Assembly (NCBI RefSeq): GCF_001699815.1
Contig: NZ_MCGB01000004.1
Coordinates: 1-49,007, forward strand
Direction of reading: 5' to 3'
Source: Ralstonia pickettii
GTDB lineage: Bacteria; Pseudomonadota; Gammaproteobacteria; Burkholderiales; Burkholderiaceae
DNA length: 49,007 bases
The notes under the pieces were generated by a model. The model worked only from the letters and a program-made list of their open reading frames with translations, searched no databases and was not told where the DNA came from. The position numbers were made by a program, and so were the translations under genes. This document shows, in pieces, positions 18,525-28,493 of this stretch (its first letter is position 1; each line of letters starts with the position of its first letter).

Positions 18525-19373
18525 ATGATTGAACGCCGTCCGCTCCTGGACTTCCTCACCCACGTCGTGCTGATTCTCGGTGTGATCGTCGTGGCGTTTC
18601 CGGTGTACGTCGTATTCGTCGCGTCGTCGTTGACGGCCGAAGACGTGCTACAGGCGCCCATGACGCTGATCCCCGGTCCGCATCTCATCGAAAACTACCG
18701 CACGGTGCTCACGTCGGGCATGGGCAACTCGGCCACGCCGGTCGGCACCATGCTCATGAACAGCCTGATCATGGCGTTGGGCATCTCGCTCGGGAAGATC
18801 GCGATCTCCATCATCTCGGCGTTTGCGATCGTCTATTTCAAGTTCCCGCTGCGCAAGACGTTCTTTTGGCTCATCTTCGTCACGCTGATGCTTCCGGTGG
18901 AAGTGCGGATCCTGCCCACGTACAAAGTGGTGTCGGATCTCGGCATGCTGAACAGCTACGCGGGCCTGACGATCCCGATCATCGCGTCGGCCACCGCCAC
19001 GTTCCTGTTCCGGCAGTTCTTCCTGACGATTCCCGATGAATTGGCGGAAGCTGCGCGCATCGATGGCGCCGGCCCGCTCAAGTTCTTCTGGGACGTGGTG
19101 CTGCCGCTCTCGCGCACCAGCATCGCGGCATTGTTCGTGATCCAGTTCATCTACGGCTGGAACCAGTATCTCTGGCCGCTCCTGATCACGACGGAAAAGA
19201 ACATGACGCCCATTGTGCTGGGCGTGACGCAAATGATCTCCCGCTCCGGCGATTCCGCCACCGACTGGAACCTGCTGATGGCCACCGTCATGCTGGCCAT
19301 GTTGCCGCCCGCGGCAATCGTGATCGGGATGCAGCGGTGGTTCGTGAAGGGCCTCGTCGAAACCGAAAAGTAA
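18525..19373 (+). CDS. ugpE: sn-Glycerol-3-phosphate ABC transporter permease UgpE
   Basis: Second permease subunit, 282 residues, six membrane helices. The EAA loop is [20 protein letters not shown]. The ATG follows an AAAGGAGGGC ribosome binding site. It ends 10 nt before ugpC. It pairs with UgpA to form the channel energised by UgpC. Confidence 0.95.
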   Translation: MIERRPLLDFLTHVVLILGVIVVAFPVYVVFVASSLTAEDVLQAPMTLIPGPHLIENYRTVLTSGMGNSATPVGTMLMNSLIMALGISLGKIAISIISAFAIVYFKFPLRKTFFWLIFVTLMLPVEVRILPTYKVVSDLGMLNSYAGLTIPIIASATATFLFRQFFLTIPDELAEAARIDGAGPLKFFWDVVLPLSRTSIAALFVIQFIYGWNQYLWPLLITTEKNMTPIVLGVTQMISRSGDSATDWNLLMATVMLAMLPPAAIVIGMQRWFVKGLVETEK

Positions 19374-19383
19374 AAGAAGCAAG

Positions 19384-20481
19384 ATGGCAAAACTTTCGCT
19401 ACGCAACGTCCAGAAGCACTATGCCAACCTCCAGGTCGTGCACGGCATCGACATGGAAATCGGCGACGGGGAGTTCATCGTCATCGTCGGGCCCTCGGGC
19501 TGCGGCAAATCCACGCTGCTGCGCATGGTGGCGGGCCTGGAGCCCATCACCGGCGGCGAGGTATGGATTGGCGACCGCGTCGTCAACGAACTCGAGCCGG
19601 CCGAGCGCGATATCGCGATGGTGTTCCAGAACTACGCGCTGTATCCGCACATGAGCGTGTTCGACAACATGGCCTACGGGCTGAAGATCCGCGGCTTGCC
19701 CAAGAGCGATATCCAGGCGCGCGTGGAGCAGGCGGCGGGCATTCTTGAACTCGGCAAGCTCTTGGATCGAAAGCCGCGCCAGCTCTCGGGCGGCCAACGC
19801 CAGCGTGTGGCCATGGGCCGCGCGATCGTGCGTGAGCCGGCAGTGTTCCTGTTCGACGAGCCGCTCTCCAACCTGGACGCCAAGCTGCGCGTGCAGATGC
19901 GCCTGGAGCTGAAAGATCTGCATCGCCGCTTGCGCACGACGAGTCTGTACGTCACGCACGATCAGGTTGAGGCGATGACGCTGGCCGATCGCATGATGGT
20001 GCTCAACGGTGGCCGGGTCGAACAGATCGGCACACCGCTGGAGGTGTACTCGCGTCCGGCCAGCACGTTCGTGGCGGGCTTCATCGGCTCTCCGCCGATG
20101 AACCTCGTGCCCGTGTCGCGCAATGCGGGTGGTGGCACGCAGATTCGGGTGGACGGAGCGAAGGAGAGCGATGCCGCCGCCACGCTCGGCCACTTGCCGA
20201 TGGGCCTTCATCTGCCCGAGCGCGCGCTCATGGGTTTGCGTCCCGAACATATCGAGTCGTGCTCGGCTGACGAGGCCATCGCCTTCATCGACGTGCGCGT
20301 GGTGGAGGCCCTCGGCGCGGATGCATTCGCGTACGGCGCCCTGGCCGGCCATCCGGTCGTGGTCCGCCTTGAGCCGCACGCCAGCGTAAAGGCGGGCGAC
20401 AAGCTACCCATCACCGCGTCGGCCGAGCATCTGCATTGGTTCGACCCCCAAACCACGCGCCGCATCGAGGCCCTGGCATGA
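19384..20481 (+). CDS. ugpC: sn-Glycerol-3-phosphate ABC transporter ATPase UgpC
   Basis: Cytoplasmic ATPase of the Ugp importer, 365 residues. Walker [10 protein letters not shown] (about 37-45), signature LSGGQRQRV (about 135-143), Walker B VFLFDEP, D-loop SNLDAK and H-loop VTHDQ are all intact. Residues from about 240 form the MalK-type regulatory/OB domain (MGLRPEHIE). The stop codon overlaps the ugpQ start in an ATGA junction, which indicates translational coupling. Confidence 0.96.
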   Translation: MAKLSLRNVQKHYANLQVVHGIDMEIGDGEFIVIVGPSGCGKSTLLRMVAGLEPITGGEVWIGDRVVNELEPAERDIAMVFQNYALYPHMSVFDNMAYGLKIRGLPKSDIQARVEQAAGILELGKLLDRKPRQLSGGQRQRVAMGRAIVREPAVFLFDEPLSNLDAKLRVQMRLELKDLHRRLRTTSLYVTHDQVEAMTLADRMMVLNGGRVEQIGTPLEVYSRPASTFVAGFIGSPPMNLVPVSRNAGGGTQIRVDGAKESDAAATLGHLPMGLHLPERALMGLRPEHIESCSADEAIAFIDVRVVEALGADAFAYGALAGHPVVVRLEPHASVKAGDKLPITASAEHLHWFDPQTTRRIEALA

Positions 20482-21230
20482 CCGGCGCGCGCGCATTGCC
20501 GGCGTGGCCGTATCCGCGTGCCATTGCTCACCGTGGGGCAGGGAAGCTGGCGCCGGAGAACACGCTGGCGGCCTTCCGCCACGGCGCCTCGTTCGGCTAC
20601 CGCATGTTCGAATTCGACGTGAAGCTCTCTGGCGACAGCGCATCGGTCCTGTTGCACGACGCCACGCTGGATCGGACCACGAACGGCGCCGGCCGCCTCG
20701 ATGCGCTCACGCTCGGGCAGATCGCGCAACTGGATGCGGGCAGCTGGCACAGCCCAGCCTACGCTGGCGAGCCAGTGCCCACGCTGGCCGCCATCGCGCG
20801 CTACCTGCGCGCCAACGGATTCCTCGCCAATATCGAGATTAAGCCGGTGCCGGGCGTCGAGTGGCGCACGGGCGCTGCTGTCGCGCTCGACGCCCGCACG
20901 TTGTGGGCCGGCGCCGAGGTGCCGCCGCTGCTGTCGTCGTTTTCCGAAGATGCGCTGGCTGCGGCGCGCGAAGCTGTGCCGGAATTGCCTCGCGCGTTGC
21001 TGCTCGACAAGCTCCCGGCCGATTGGCTCGATCGCCTGCGCGCATTGGATTGTGTTGCGCTCGACGCCAACCATCGCGAACTGACGCCCGAGATCATTGA
21101 CCAGGCACACGCCGCAGGCTTTCGCGTCTGCTGCTATACCGTCAACGACCTGGATCGCGCACACCTGCTTTGGAGCGCGGGACTGGACAGTTTGATCACC
21201 GATTGGGTAGATCGTATTTCGCCCGCCTGA
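20478..21230 (+). CDS. ugpQ: Glycerophosphodiester phosphodiesterase UgpQ
   Basis: Cleaves glycerophosphodiesters to glycerol-3-phosphate and an alcohol in the cytoplasm, supplying phosphate and carbon from imported lipid head groups. 250 residues, no signal peptide. GDPD motifs: [14 protein letters not shown] (catalytic His/Arg and Glu), EFDVKLSGD and [13 protein letters not shown]. The start at 20478 overlaps the ugpC stop (ATGA). Last gene of the ugp operon; no clear U-tract terminator follows. Confidence 0.94.
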   Translation: MTGARALPAWPYPRAIAHRGAGKLAPENTLAAFRHGASFGYRMFEFDVKLSGDSASVLLHDATLDRTTNGAGRLDALTLGQIAQLDAGSWHSPAYAGEPVPTLAAIARYLRANGFLANIEIKPVPGVEWRTGAAVALDARTLWAGAEVPPLLSSFSEDALAAAREAVPELPRALLLDKLPADWLDRLRALDCVALDANHRELTPEIIDQAHAAGFRVCCYTVNDLDRAHLLWSAGLDSLITDWVDRISPA

Positions 21231-21248
21231 ATGTGACGGAAGCATGGT

Positions 21249-21286
21249 TTTGACGTGGCATAACAAGGATCGTTTGTCACGTCAAA
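21249..21286. promoter_or_regulatory. Large inverted repeat upstream of sucA
   Basis: TTTGACGTGGCA (21249-21260) and TGTCACGTCAAA (21275-21286) form a 12-bp inverted repeat with one mismatch and a 14-bp spacer. It lies 19 nt after ugpQ and 236 nt before sucA. There is no T-run, so a protein-binding operator is more likely than a terminator. The rest of the 291-bp gap is AT-rich around 21287-21320; I cannot assign a convincing sigma-70 promoter there. Confidence 0.4.
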
Positions 21287-21521
21287 GAATCAGAATATTG
21301 CTTATAAACATGCTATGCTTCTGCCTCGTGAAGACTTAGGTCCTTCCCGCACAACTTGTCTGTAAAAGCTGTCTCGGTACCCCCTTTCTGCCATGCGCGA
21401 TCCGGTCCGACCAGGTGATTTCAGGCGATTTAGTTTGCGATCCGCTAACCGGTCAAGCCGTGTCGCGGAAGGTTGATGAACCCGCTGAACTCCGGCAGAC
21501 CCGGAGAAAAGTGAGCGCCCC

Positions 21522-24386
21522 ATGACAGAGCTGTATAAGCAGTACCTGGACACTTCGTACCTGTCCGGCGGTAACGCCGCCTACGTTGAAGATCAGTACG
21601 AAGCGTACCTTCAAGATCCCACGTCCGTTAGCGAGGCACTGCGCGCGTACTTCGATGCGCTGCAGAACGTCCCCGCCGTCGACGGTTCCAACGCCCGGGA
21701 TATCCCCCACGCCCCCATCGTCACCTCGTTCGCCGAGCGCGCCAAGCATGGCCCGATCCGGACGATTGTCGCGTCTGCCGATTCCGATATGGGTCGCAAG
21801 CGCGTGGCGGCGACGCAGCTGGTGGCTGCCTACCGCAATGTGGGCCTGCGTTGGGCCGATCTTGACCCGCTCAAGCGTCAGGAGCGCCCCCCGGTTCCGG
21901 ATCTGGACCCGGCTTTCTACGGTTTCACCGAAGCCGACCAGGACATCGTTTTCAACGCCAGCAATACGTATTTCGGCAAGGAATCGATGAGCCTGCGCGA
22001 GCTGGTCAACAACCTGCGCGAAACGTACTGCGGCTCGATCGGCGCTGAGTTCATGTACATCAGCGACCAGGCGCAAAAGCGCTGGTGGCAGGAGCGTCTG
22101 GAAACCATCCGCTCCAAGCCGACGTTCTCGGCTGAAAAGAAGAAGCACATCCTGGAACGCCTGACGGCCGCTGAAGGCCTCGAGCGTTTCCTGCATACGA
22201 AGTACGTCGGTCAGAAGCGCTTCTCGCTGGAAGGCGGCGAGAGCTTCATCGCGGCGATGGACGAACTGATCCAGCATTCCGGCGCCAAGGGCGTGCAGGA
22301 AATCGTGATCGGCATGGCCCACCGCGGCCGTCTGAACGTGCTGGTCAACACGCTGGGCAAGATGCCGGCCGACCTGTTTGCCGAATTCGAAGGCAAGCAC
22401 GTGGACGACCTGCCGGCCGGTGACGTGAAGTACCACAAGGGCTTCTCGAGCGACGTGACCACCCCCGGTGGCCCTGTCCACCTGTCGCTGGCGTTCAACC
22501 CGTCGCACCTGGAAATCGTCAACCCGGTCGTGGAAGGGTCGGTCAAGGCGCGCCAGGAGCGCCGCGACGACAAGCACGGCGCGCAAGTGCTGGCTGTGCA
22601 AGTGCACGGTGACGCGGCCTTCGCCGGCCAGGGCGTTGTGATGGAAACGCTGAACCTTGCGCAAACGCGTGGTTATGGCACGGGCGGCACGATCCACATC
22701 GTCATCAACAACCAGATCGGTTTCACGACGTCGGACCCGCGCGACTCGCGCTCGACGCTGTACTGTACCGATGTGGTCAAGATGATTGAAGCGCCGGTGC
22801 TGCACGTCAACGGCGACGATCCGGAAGCGGTCGTGCTGGCCATGCAACTGGCCGTGGACTTCCGTACGGAGTTCCAGAAGGACATCGCGGTCGACATCAT
22901 CTGCTTCCGCAAGCTCGGCCACAACGAGCAAGACACGCCGGCAATGACGCAGCCGCTGATGTACAAGAAGATCGGCACGCACCCTGGCACGCGCAAGCTC
23001 TACGCAGACAAGCTTGTCACGCAGAACACGCTGAAGGCAGAAGAGCCGGACGCCCTGGTGCAGGAATTCCGCGCCGCCATGGACGCGGGCAAGCACACGG
23101 TTGATCCGGTGCTGTCGAACTTCAAGAACAAGTTCGCAGTGGATTGGCTGCCGTTCCTGAACCGCAAGTGGACGGATGCAGCCGATACCGCCGTGCCGAT
23201 GGCCGAACTCAAGCGTCTGGCCGAGCGCATCACCGCCATCCCCGATCACTTCAAGCTGCACCCGCTGGTTGAGAACGTCGTCAACAACCGCGCCAAGATG
23301 GGCAAGGGCGAGCAGGCGCTGGACTGGGGCATGGGCGAGCACCTGGCTTTCGCATCGCTGGTGGCGTCGGGCTACCCCGTGCGCATCACTGGTCAGGACG
23401 CCGGTCGCGGTACGTTCACGCACCGCCACGCCGTGCTGCACGATCAGAACCGCGAGCGTTGGGACGCCGGCAGCTACATCCCGCTGCAGAACGTGTCGGA
23501 AAGTCAGGCTCCCTTCACGGTGATCGACTCGGTGCTGTCGGAAGAGGCCGTGATGGGCTTCGAGTACGGCTATTCGTCGGCTGAGCCGAACACGCTGGTG
23601 ATCTGGGAAGCCCAGTTCGGTGACTTCGCCAACGGCGCACAGGTGGTGATCGACCAGTTCATCTCGTCGGGCGAAGTGAAGTGGGGCCGCGCCTCGGGTC
23701 TGACGCTGATGCTGCCGCACGGCTACGAAGGCCAAGGTCCGGAGCACAGCTCGGCACGCCTGGAGCGCTACCTGCAGCTCTGCGCAGACCACAACATGCA
23801 AGTGGTGCAGCCGACCACGCCGGCGCAAATCTTCCACCTGCTGCGTCGCCAGATGATCCGGATGTTCCGCAAGCCGCTGATCATCCTGACGCCGAAGTCG
23901 CTGCTGCGCAGCAAGGACGCTGTGTCGCCGTTGTCCGACCTGGCCAAGGGCCATTTCGAGACGGTGATCGCCGATACGGCCGAAGATCTGAATGCCGCCA
24001 AGGTCAAGCGCGTCGTGGCCTGCTCGGGCAAGGTCTACTACGACTTGGTCAACGCCCGTAAGGAACGCGGTCTGACCGACACGGCCATCATCCGCGTGGA
24101 ACAGCTCTATCCGTTCCCGCACAAGGCGTTCGCAGCCGAGCTGAAGAAGTATCCGAACCTCGCTGAAGTGGTGTGGTGCCAGGACGAGCCGCAGAACCAG
24201 GGCGCCTGGTTCTTCGTGCAGCACTACATCCTCGAGAACATGACCGAGGGTCAGAAGCTGGGCTACGCAGGCCGCCCGGCATCGGCATCGCCGGCCGTGG
24301 GCTACTACGCCAAACACAACGAGCAGCAAAAGGCGCTGATCGATGCCGCGTTTGGCAAGCTCAAGGGCTTCGTGCTGAACAAGTAA
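21522..24386 (+). CDS. sucA: 2-Oxoglutarate dehydrogenase E1 component
   Basis: Thiamine-diphosphate-dependent decarboxylase of the TCA-cycle 2-oxoglutarate dehydrogenase complex. 954 residues, normal length. The N-terminal segment that docks to E2 (YKQYLDTSYLSGGNAAYVEDQYEAY) is present. Cofactor-site motifs: GMAHRGRLNVLVN, and GDAAFAGQGVVMETLN followed by HIVINNQIGFTTSDP for Mg-ThDP binding. The C-terminal part (RFTHRHAVLHDQ-type region, GYEGQGPEHSSARLER) is typical. First gene of the sucA-odhB-lpdA operon. Confidence 0.97.
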   Translation: MTELYKQYLDTSYLSGGNAAYVEDQYEAYLQDPTSVSEALRAYFDALQNVPAVDGSNARDIPHAPIVTSFAERAKHGPIRTIVASADSDMGRKRVAATQLVAAYRNVGLRWADLDPLKRQERPPVPDLDPAFYGFTEADQDIVFNASNTYFGKESMSLRELVNNLRETYCGSIGAEFMYISDQAQKRWWQERLETIRSKPTFSAEKKKHILERLTAAEGLERFLHTKYVGQKRFSLEGGESFIAAMDELIQHSGAKGVQEIVIGMAHRGRLNVLVNTLGKMPADLFAEFEGKHVDDLPAGDVKYHKGFSSDVTTPGGPVHLSLAFNPSHLEIVNPVVEGSVKARQERRDDKHGAQVLAVQVHGDAAFAGQGVVMETLNLAQTRGYGTGGTIHIVINNQIGFTTSDPRDSRSTLYCTDVVKMIEAPVLHVNGDDPEAVVLAMQLAVDFRTEFQKDIAVDIICFRKLGHNEQDTPAMTQPLMYKKIGTHPGTRKLYADKLVTQNTLKAEEPDALVQEFRAAMDAGKHTVDPVLSNFKNKFAVDWLPFLNRKWTDAADTAVPMAELKRLAERITAIPDHFKLHPLVENVVNNRAKMGKGEQALDWGMGEHLAFASLVASGYPVRITGQDAGRGTFTHRHAVLHDQNRERWDAGSYIPLQNVSESQAPFTVIDSVLSEEAVMGFEYGYSSAEPNTLVIWEAQFGDFANGAQVVIDQFISSGEVKWGRASGLTLMLPHGYEGQGPEHSSARLERYLQLCADHNMQVVQPTTPAQIFHLLRRQMIRMFRKPLIILTPKSLLRSKDAVSPLSDLAKGHFETVIADTAEDLNAAKVKRVVACSGKVYYDLVNARKERGLTDTAIIRVEQLYPFPHKAFAAELKKYPNLAEVVWCQDEPQNQGAWFFVQHYILENMTEGQKLGYAGRPASASPAVGYYAKHNEQQKALIDAAFGKLKGFVLNK

Positions 24387-24400
24387 GCGACATCTGCACC

Positions 24401-24426
24401 AAGGCGGCAGCTTCGGCTGTCGCCTT
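24401..24426 (+). repeat. Intercistronic hairpin, sucA-odhB
   Basis: An 11-bp stem (24401-24411 with 24416-24426, one G-T pair) is closed by a TTCG tetraloop, one of the most stable RNA loops. It lies 14 nt after the sucA stop and has no T-run, so mRNA stabilisation or processing is more likely than termination. Confidence 0.6.
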
Positions 24427-24520
24427 GACGCATCTTCGCTCCCGAATTCCACCGTCTATCGAATTAGCGCGGCTCCCGAACGAGAGGAGCACGTGCACAT
24501 GAATCCAAGGAAGCACCGAA

Positions 24521-25771
24521 ATGGCTATCGTTGAAGTCAAGGTCCCGCAGTTTTCCGAGTCCGTTGAAGAAGGCACGCTGATCTCCTGGAAGAAGAAGCC
24601 GGGCGAAGCCGTGGCCCAGGACGAAATCCTGATCGAAGTCGAGACCGACAAGGTCGTGCTGGAAGTGCCGGCCCCGTCGGCTGGCGTGCTGGCTGAAGTG
24701 CTGGTGGCTGACGGCGCAACCGTGACGTCGGAGCAGCTGCTGGCCAAGATCGACACCGAAGGCAAGGCAGGCGCCGCCGCTCCGGCTGCTGCTGCTCCGG
24801 CTCCCGCAGCCGCTGCACCGGCACCGGTTGCTGCTCCGGCCGCCGCCGCTACGGGTGGCGTGGCCATGCCGTCGGCTGCCAAGCTGATGGCTGAGAACAA
24901 CCTGTCGGCTGGCCAGGTGGCCGGCACGGGCCGCGATGGCCGCATCACCAAGGGCGACGTGCTGGGTGCCGTAGCCGGTGGCGCCAAGCCGGCTGCTGCT
25001 GCCGCTCCGCAGGCTGCACGTCCGGCGCTGCAGCAAGTGGCTGCACCGGTGGACTTCGCCGCCCTGGGCGACCGTCCGGAAGAGCGCGTGCCGATGAGCC
25101 GCCTGCGCGCCCGTATTGCCGAGCGCCTGGTGCAGTCGCAATCGACCAACGCCATCCTCACCACCTTCAACGAAGTCAACATGAAGCCGGTGATGGACTT
25201 GCGCGCCAAGTTCAAGGACCAGTTCGAGAAGACTCACGGCGTGAAGCTGGGCTTCATGTCGTTCTTCGTGAAGGCGGCTGTCCACGCGCTGAAGAAGTAC
25301 CCCGTGATCAACGCATCGGTTGACGGCAACGACATCGTCTACCACGGCTACTTCGACATCGGTATCGCTGTTGGCTCGCCGCGCGGCCTGGTGGTGCCCA
25401 TCCTGCGCAATGCCGACCAGATGAGCCTGGCCGATATCGAGAAGAAGATTGCTGAATTCGGCCAGAAGGCCAAGGACGGCAAGCTGACGCTGGACGACCT
25501 GACCGGCGGTACGTTCTCGATCTCGAACGGCGGCACGTTCGGCTCGATGCTGTCGACCCCGATCATCAACCCGCCGCAATCGGCCATCCTGGGCGTGCAC
25601 GCCACCAAGGATCGCGCCGTAGTGGAGAACGGCCAGGTCGTGGTTCGCCCGATGAACTACCTGGCCATGTCCTACGACCACCGCATCATCGACGGCCGCG
25701 AAGCCGTTCTGGGTCTGGTGGCGATGAAGGAAGCGCTGGAAGACCCGGCCCGCCTGCTGCTGGATCTCTAA
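24521..25771 (+). CDS. odhB: 2-Oxoglutarate dehydrogenase E2, dihydrolipoamide succinyltransferase
   Basis: Core of the complex; transfers the succinyl group from the lipoyl arm to CoA. 416 residues. One lipoyl domain (1-80) with modified lysine K44 in [12 protein letters not shown], an Ala/Pro-rich flexible linker (about 82-112), the E1/E3-binding domain ([21 protein letters not shown] onwards, about 118-150), a second linker, and the catalytic domain ending with the active-site motif [13 protein letters not shown]. Also called sucB. Flanked on both sides by GC-rich hairpins. Confidence 0.96.
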   Translation: MAIVEVKVPQFSESVEEGTLISWKKKPGEAVAQDEILIEVETDKVVLEVPAPSAGVLAEVLVADGATVTSEQLLAKIDTEGKAGAAAPAAAAPAPAAAAPAPVAAPAAAATGGVAMPSAAKLMAENNLSAGQVAGTGRDGRITKGDVLGAVAGGAKPAAAAAPQAARPALQQVAAPVDFAALGDRPEERVPMSRLRARIAERLVQSQSTNAILTTFNEVNMKPVMDLRAKFKDQFEKTHGVKLGFMSFFVKAAVHALKKYPVINASVDGNDIVYHGYFDIGIAVGSPRGLVVPILRNADQMSLADIEKKIAEFGQKAKDGKLTLDDLTGGTFSISNGGTFGSMLSTPIINPPQSAILGVHATKDRAVVENGQVVVRPMNYLAMSYDHRIIDGREAVLGLVAMKEALEDPARLLLDL

Positions 25772-25792
25772 TCGACCGCGTTGATGACACGA

Positions 25793-25820
25793 GACGCCGC
25801 CCACGCTGTGCGGCGGCGTC
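25793..25820 (+). repeat. Intercistronic hairpin, odhB-lpdA
   Basis: A perfect 9-bp GC-rich stem (25793-25801 with 25812-25820) with a nested CAC/GTG pair in the loop, 21 nt after the odhB stop and 18 nt before the lpdA start. There is no T-run. Confidence 0.6.
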
Positions 25821-25838
25821 CGAATCGAGGATTTCTCC

Positions 25839-27275
25839 ATGAGCAAAGAATTTGACGTGCTGGTGATCGGCGCCGGCCCCGGCGGTTACATCGCCGCCAT
25901 CCGCGCTGGCCAGCTGGGCCTGAACGTGGCCTGCTGCGAAGACAACCCCTACGACGATCCGAAGGGCGAGCCGCGCCTGGGTGGCACCTGCCTGAACGTC
26001 GGCTGCATTCCTTCGAAGGCGCTGCTGGCCTCGTCGGAAGAGTTCGAGAACGTGAATCACCACCTGGCCGATCACGGCATCACGGTGGATGGCGTCAAGG
26101 TCGACGTGGCCAAGATGCTCAAGCGCAAGGACGACATCGTCGGCAAGATGACGAAGGGTATCGAGTTCCTGTTCCGCAAGAACAAGGTGACGCTGCTCAA
26201 GGGCCATGGCAAGTTCGTCGGCAAGACTGACGCCGGCTATCAGGTCGAAATCGCAGGCAAGGCCGGCACGGAAGTCGTGACCGCCAAGCACGTGATCATC
26301 GCCACGGGCTCGAAGGCTCGCCATCTGCCGGGCGTGAAGGTCGACAACGTGACCATTGCCGACAACGAAGGCGCGCTGAAATTTGGCGAAGTGCCGAAGA
26401 AGCTGGGCGTGATCGGCGCTGGCGTGATCGGCCTGGAACTAGGCTCGGTGTGGCGCCGTCTGGGTGCCGAAGTGACGATTCTCGAAGCGCTGCCGAGCTT
26501 CCTCGGTGCGGCGGACGAATCCGTCGCCAAGGAAGCCAACAAGCTGCTGACCAAGCAGGGCCTGAAGATCAACGTCGGCGTGAAGGTTGGCGAGATCGAA
26601 TCGTCGGCCAAGGGCGTGAAGGTCAACTACACCGACGCTGCCGGCGCTGCGCAAGTGCTGGAGTGCGACAAGCTGATCGTGTCGATCGGCCGCGTGCCGA
26701 ACACCGACAACCTGGGCCTGGAAGCGATCGGCCTGGCGGCGGATCAGCGTGGCTTTATCGAAGTGGACGACCACTGCGCGACCAAGCTGCCGAACCTGTG
26801 GGCGATCGGCGACGTGGTGCGTGGCCCGATGCTGGCGCACAAGGCAGAAGACGAAGGCGTGGCTGTGGCCGAGCGCATCGTCGGCCAAAAACCGCACATC
26901 GACTACAACTGCATTCCGTGGGTCATCTACACGTACCCGGAAATTGCATGGGTGGGCAAGACGGAGCAGCAGCTCAAGGCCGAAGGCCGTGAGACCAAGG
27001 CCGGCCAGTTCCCGTTCCTGGCCAACGGCCGTGCGCTGGGCATGGGCGCATCCGACGGTTTCGTGAAGGTCATCGCCGATGCGAAGACCGATGAAATCCT
27101 GGGCGTGCACATCGTCGCAGCCAACGCCTCGGACCTGGTTGCCGAAGCCGTGGTAGCGATGGAGTTCAAGGCTGCGGCCGAAGACATCGGCCGTATCTGC
27201 CATCCGCACCCGTCGATGTCGGAAGTGATGCGCGAAGCTGCGCTGGCTGTCGACAAGCGTCAGCTCAATATGTAA
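25839..27275 (+). CDS. lpdA: Dihydrolipoamide dehydrogenase (E3)
   Basis: Reoxidises the lipoyl arm and reduces NAD+; FAD flavoprotein of 478 residues. FAD fold [13 protein letters not shown] at the N-terminus, redox disulfide [16 protein letters not shown] (about 48-63), NAD fold [17 protein letters not shown] (about 192-208), and the catalytic His-Glu region [15 protein letters not shown] near the C-terminus. Third gene of the operon, so this copy most likely serves 2-oxoglutarate dehydrogenase. Confidence 0.97.
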   Translation: MSKEFDVLVIGAGPGGYIAAIRAGQLGLNVACCEDNPYDDPKGEPRLGGTCLNVGCIPSKALLASSEEFENVNHHLADHGITVDGVKVDVAKMLKRKDDIVGKMTKGIEFLFRKNKVTLLKGHGKFVGKTDAGYQVEIAGKAGTEVVTAKHVIIATGSKARHLPGVKVDNVTIADNEGALKFGEVPKKLGVIGAGVIGLELGSVWRRLGAEVTILEALPSFLGAADESVAKEANKLLTKQGLKINVGVKVGEIESSAKGVKVNYTDAAGAAQVLECDKLIVSIGRVPNTDNLGLEAIGLAADQRGFIEVDDHCATKLPNLWAIGDVVRGPMLAHKAEDEGVAVAERIVGQKPHIDYNCIPWVIYTYPEIAWVGKTEQQLKAEGRETKAGQFPFLANGRALGMGASDGFVKVIADAKTDEILGVHIVAANASDLVAEAVVAMEFKAAAEDIGRICHPHPSMSEVMREAALAVDKRQLNM

Positions 27276-27297
27276 ATCGCAAGCCGCAAGGCAAGCA

Positions 27298-27333
27298 CGA
27301 TGCCCGGTGAATCCACAAGATTGCCGGGCATCG
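27298..27333 (+). repeat. Intercistronic hairpin, lpdA-zapE
   Basis: A perfect 10-bp stem (27298-27307 with 27324-27333) with an inner AATC/GATT helix (27310-27313, 27319-27322). It starts 23 nt after the lpdA stop. No T-run follows, so it may be a processing or stability element or a weak/Rho-assisted terminator before zapE. Confidence 0.6.
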
Positions 27334-27375
27334 GTCCATTTGGGCGCGCAAACGGGCCCCAAGAAGATCAAGCAG

Positions 27376-28473
27376 ATGAATGTCCAGGAAACCTACCTAC
27401 AGGAACTGAAGGCGCGCGGCTATCGGCCCGACGAAGCGCAGCAACGCGCCGTCGACCGCCTGCAGCGGTGTTACGACGAATGGGTTGCCTACAAGGCCCG
27501 TCGTTCGAATGCGCTGCGCAAGATGCTCGTGCGGCCCGATTTGCCCCGTGGCGTCTACATGTGGGGCGGGGTGGGGCGCGGCAAGTCGTTCTTGATGGAT
27601 GCGTTCTATAGCTGCGTGCCGTTGGTGCGCAAGACGCGACTGCACTTTCACGAGTTCATGCGCGAAGTGCATCGCCAACTGGAAGAGCTGCGCGGTCGCG
27701 CCGATCCGCTGGACGAACTGGCCCGCCGCATCGCCAAGCGCTACCGCCTGATCTGCTTTGACGAATTCCACGTCAGCGACGTTGCCGACGCAATGATCCT
27801 GCATCGCTTGCTGGATCAGCTGTTTGCCAACGGCGTGCAGTTTGTGATGACGTCCAACTATCGGCCCGACTTGCTGTATCCGGACGGCCTGCATCGCGAC
27901 CGCGTGCTGCCGGCCATTGCGCTGCTGCAGGAGAAGCTCGACGTCCTCAACGTCGACGCAGGCGTCGACTACCGCAAGCGGGCGATGGAGCAGGTGCAGG
28001 CGTACTACACGCCATTGGGCGCCAAGGCCAACTCGGCGTTGCGCGATGCGTTTACGGCGGTGGCCGGAGTGTCGGACGAGTCGCCGGTGCTGCGCATCGA
28101 GCATCGTGAGATTCGGGCAGCCCGTAAGGCCGGCGGTGTGGTGTGGTTCGACTTCGCCACGCTGTGCGGGGGACCGCGCTCACAGAACGATTACCTGGAA
28201 ATCGCGTCGCGCTTTCATACCGTCATCTTGGCCGATGTACCGAAGATGACGCCGCGCATGGCATCCGAAGCGCGCCGCTTCACGTGGCTGATCGACGTGT
28301 TCTACGACCACAAGGTCAAGCTGCTGATGTCGGCCGAGGTGCCGGCAGACGAGCTGTACACCGAAGGCCAGATGGCCAACGAATTCCAACGCACCGTGTC
28401 GCGCATCGTCGAGATGCAGTCGCGCGAATACCTCGAGGCACCTCGCCGCGAAGTGGACACGTCACTGACGTGA
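27376..28473 (+). CDS. zapE: Cell division ATPase ZapE (AFG1 family)
   Basis: 365 residues. AFG1/ZapE-family ATPases influence Z-ring stability in E. coli; mitochondrial relatives handle respiratory-chain proteins. Walker A is GVGRGKSFLMD and Walker B LICFDEFHVSD, followed by the sensor stretch VMTSNYRPDLLYPDGLHRDR. The ATG at 27376 gives the conserved start (MNVQETYLQELKARGY); an earlier ATG at 27307 lies within the preceding hairpin. Placement directly after lpdA is common in betaproteobacteria. Confidence 0.92.
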   Translation: MNVQETYLQELKARGYRPDEAQQRAVDRLQRCYDEWVAYKARRSNALRKMLVRPDLPRGVYMWGGVGRGKSFLMDAFYSCVPLVRKTRLHFHEFMREVHRQLEELRGRADPLDELARRIAKRYRLICFDEFHVSDVADAMILHRLLDQLFANGVQFVMTSNYRPDLLYPDGLHRDRVLPAIALLQEKLDVLNVDAGVDYRKRAMEQVQAYYTPLGAKANSALRDAFTAVAGVSDESPVLRIEHREIRAARKAGGVVWFDFATLCGGPRSQNDYLEIASRFHTVILADVPKMTPRMASEARRFTWLIDVFYDHKVKLLMSAEVPADELYTEGQMANEFQRTVSRIVEMQSREYLEAPRREVDTSLT

Positions 28474-28493
28474 TTGCGCTCAGTGCCGAGTGC

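Noticed and set aside
21453-24452. A 999-codon open frame on the minus strand across sucA
   Set aside because: It is the antisense shadow of a highly expressed GC-rich gene; the plus strand encodes unmistakable SucA and the minus-strand product has no family features.
24755-24860. Repetitive Ala/Pro-rich coding sequence in odhB
   Set aside because: It is the normal flexible linker after the lipoyl domain, not a DNA repeat element.
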